Program-made: the position numbers and the translations under genes
Source of the DNA: Rhizobium sp. Q54
GTDB taxonomy: Bacteria > Pseudomonadota > Alphaproteobacteria > Rhizobiales > Beijerinckiaceae
DNA: 7,781 nt
NCBI GenBank assembly: GCA_945903655.1
Contig: CAMDOY010000162.1
Span: forward strand, 1 to 7,781
Direction of reading: 5' to 3'
In this document: piece after piece, positions 6,586-7,781 of the stretch
How positions within the stretch are numbered: position 1 is the first letter of the stretch
How the letters are laid out: every line of letters begins with the position of its first letter
Notes under the pieces: generated by a model
Told to the model about the DNA's origin: nothing
The model's input: the letters and a program-made list of their open reading frames with translations, nothing else
Database searches by the model: none

Positions 6586-7287
6586 ATGTCCGTTCTCAGT
6601 TCCATAAGCAAGCAGGTCGTGCCGATCCATCCCGCAGGCTATCCATTCGTCGCCGCCTTCGCTGTGGCGTCGTTGGCTCTGCACTATTGGGTCTGGTCTC
6701 CGCTGGGCTGGATCGGGGCCCTCCTGACGGTCTGGTGCGCCTATTTCTTTCGTGATCCCCCGCGCGTGACGCCATTGCGCGAGGGGCTCGTGGTCTCGCC
6801 CGCCGATGGCTATGTCTGCTCGGTCGGTCGCTTCGTGCCCCCGCCGGAGCTGGAGCTGGGCGACGAACCCATGCAGCGCGTTTCGGTCTTCATGTCCGTG
6901 TTCGATTGCCATGTGAACCGCGCCCCCGTTAGCGGCCGCATCACCCGCATCGCCTACAAGCCCGGCATTTTCGTCAACGCCGATCTGGACAAGGCGAGCG
7001 AGGACAACGAGCGCAATGGCTTCGTCTTCGATACGCCCGACGGGCGGTTCGGCGCCGTGCAGATCGCGGGGCTCATCGCCCGGCGCATCATCAGCTTCTC
7101 CCGCGAGGGTGAGAATGTGAGCGTGGGCGACCGCATCGGTCTGATCCGCTTTGGTTCGCGTGTGGACGTCTACATGCCCGACTCCGCCGTCCCGCTGGTG
7201 GGGCTGGGGTCAAAGGCCATCGCGGGCGAAACCATTCTTGCGGACACCCGTATGAATGAGAACGATCGCAGCTACAAGCTGGGCTGA
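6586..7287 (+). CDS. psd: Phosphatidylserine decarboxylase proenzyme
   Basis: A 233-residue pyruvoyl-dependent enzyme of the short Psd type, which converts phosphatidylserine to phosphatidylethanolamine at the inner membrane. Two hydrophobic stretches (about 20-36 and 40-54) anchor the N-terminus, followed by FFRDPPR (54-60) and SPADG (71-75), with Asp74 as the likely catalytic-triad aspartate. FDCHVNRAPVSG (106-117) carries the triad His109. FGS (189-191) is the self-cleavage site: the chain breaks between Gly190 and Ser191, and Ser191 becomes the pyruvoyl group of the small alpha chain (43 residues, 191-233). All three key positions are present, so the protein should be active. The short length is normal for this subtype, compared with the roughly 320-residue E. 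coli enzyme. It lies 33 nt upstream of pssA, an expected operon of consecutive phospholipid enzymes. Confidence 0.95.
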   Translation: MSVLSSISKQVVPIHPAGYPFVAAFAVASLALHYWVWSPLGWIGALLTVWCAYFFRDPPRVTPLREGLVVSPADGYVCSVGRFVPPPELELGDEPMQRVSVFMSVFDCHVNRAPVSGRITRIAYKPGIFVNADLDKASEDNERNGFVFDTPDGRFGAVQIAGLIARRIISFSREGENVSVGDRIGLIRFGSRVDVYMPDSAVPLVGLGSKAIAGETILADTRMNENDRSYKLG

Positions 7288-7307
7288 GCGGATCACGATC
7301 GTGTGGC

Positions 7308-7313
7308 AGGGAG
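7308..7313 (+). promoter_or_regulatory. Ribosome binding site deciding the pssA GTG start
   Basis: AGGGAG lies 7 nt before GTG 7321. This spacing favours GTG 7321 over the in-frame GTG at 7303, which lies upstream of it, and the one at 7345. Confidence 0.6.
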
Positions 7314-7320
7314 AGTTGGC

Positions 7321-7781
7321 GTGAAGCAAGACGGCGGATCGCATGTGAGTGAGCGCACCATCCCCCGCCGCAATCGTTTGCGGCGCTTTCAGCGCATTCC
7401 CATGCGCTTCGTGCTCCCCAACCTCGTCACTCTGCTGGCGATCTGCCTTGGCCTCACGGGCGTGCGCTTCGCCATCGAGGGGCATTTCGACATGGCGGTC
7501 TACGCCATCATCGTGGCAGCCATTCTGGATGGACTCGATGGGCGCATCGCGCGGGCCTTGAAGGGCACGAGCCGTTTTGGCGCCGAACTCGATTCCCTTG
7601 CGGATTTCGTCGATTTTGGCGTGGCGCCCGCTCTGGTGCTCTATTTCTGGGCCTTGCACGAACATCGCAGCATCGGCTGGTTCGCCGCGCTCATCTTCGC
7701 CATAGCGGGCGCGCTGCGACTGGCGCGTTTCAATGTGATGATCGACGATCCCAACAAGCCCGCCTGGTCCGGCCATTTCTT
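7321..7781 (+). CDS. pssA: CDP-diacylglycerol--serine O-phosphatidyltransferase (3' end outside window)
   Basis: The first 153 residues of a CDP-alcohol phosphatidyltransferase; the frame is still open at the window edge. The full family signature D-x2-DG-x2-AR-x8-G-x3-D-x3-D is present at residues 70-95 (Asp70, Asp73, Gly74, Ala77, Arg78, Gly87, Asp91, Asp95), which binds the metal and the CDP moiety. Hydrophobic helices are visible at about 30-50, 57-70, 98-112 and 117-136, fitting an integral inner-membrane enzyme. The basic N-terminus (RRNRLRRFQRIPMR, 16-29) would face the cytoplasm. It makes phosphatidylserine from CDP-diacylglycerol and serine, the substrate of the Psd encoded directly upstream, and is of the type II (Bacillus-like) class rather than the E. 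coli phospholipase D-like class. That pairing with psd favours PssA over PgsA or Pcs. The start is GTG. Confidence 0.93.
   Translation, partial: MKQDGGSHVSERTIPRRNRLRRFQRIPMRFVLPNLVTLLAICLGLTGVRFAIEGHFDMAVYAIIVAAILDGLDGRIARALKGTSRFGAELDSLADFVDFGVAPALVLYFWALHEHRSIGWFAALIFAIAGALRLARFNVMIDDPNKPAWSGHF

Noticed and set aside
7210..7776. A 188-codon minus-strand frame over the psd end and pssA.
   Set aside because: It is antisense to the intact CDP-alcohol phosphatidyltransferase motif and has no domain of its own.

Overview
The window is a GC-rich bacterial chromosomal segment that reads as core alphaproteobacterial sequence, most likely order Hyphomicrobiales (Rhizobiales). That assignment is inference from the protein styles: a full-length Geobacter-type citramalate synthase, an Atm1-type half-transporter, a short Psd directly followed by a type II PssA, and a membrane-anchored Ig-like/LysM protein. 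I cannot fix the genus. No mobile element, CRISPR array, tRNA or rRNA gene is visible, and base composition looks uniform. I see no new multi-gene defence or biosynthetic system; it is mostly ordinary housekeeping DNA with a few small oddities.

Layout. Positions 1-405 (+) hold the 3' part of a GNAT acetyltransferase gene. It is linked to cimA (431-2020, +) through a 10-codon mini-ORF whose start and stop overlap both neighbours. A perfect 10-bp inverted repeat at 2022-2058 separates cimA from a convergent minus-strand pair: a LOG-family nucleotide phosphoribohydrolase (3115-2507) followed by a small exported protein with two cysteines (2435-2076). A divergent intergenic region of about 100 bp leads to plus-strand genes: a LysM protein (3217-4470), an Atm1-like ABC exporter (4570-6477), then psd (6586-7287) and the beginning of pssA (7321 to the window edge).

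How the genes fit together. CimA condenses pyruvate with acetyl-CoA to (R)-citramalate, giving a threonine-independent route towards 2-oxobutanoate and isoleucine. PssA and Psd are consecutive enzymes: PssA makes phosphatidylserine from CDP-diacylglycerol and serine, and Psd decarboxylates it to phosphatidylethanolamine; they form a tight gene pair. The Atm1-type exporter, the LysM protein and the small secreted protein all act at the envelope but share no evident pathway. The LOG protein is probably a nucleoside-monophosphate phosphoribohydrolase and is not obviously linked to the rest.
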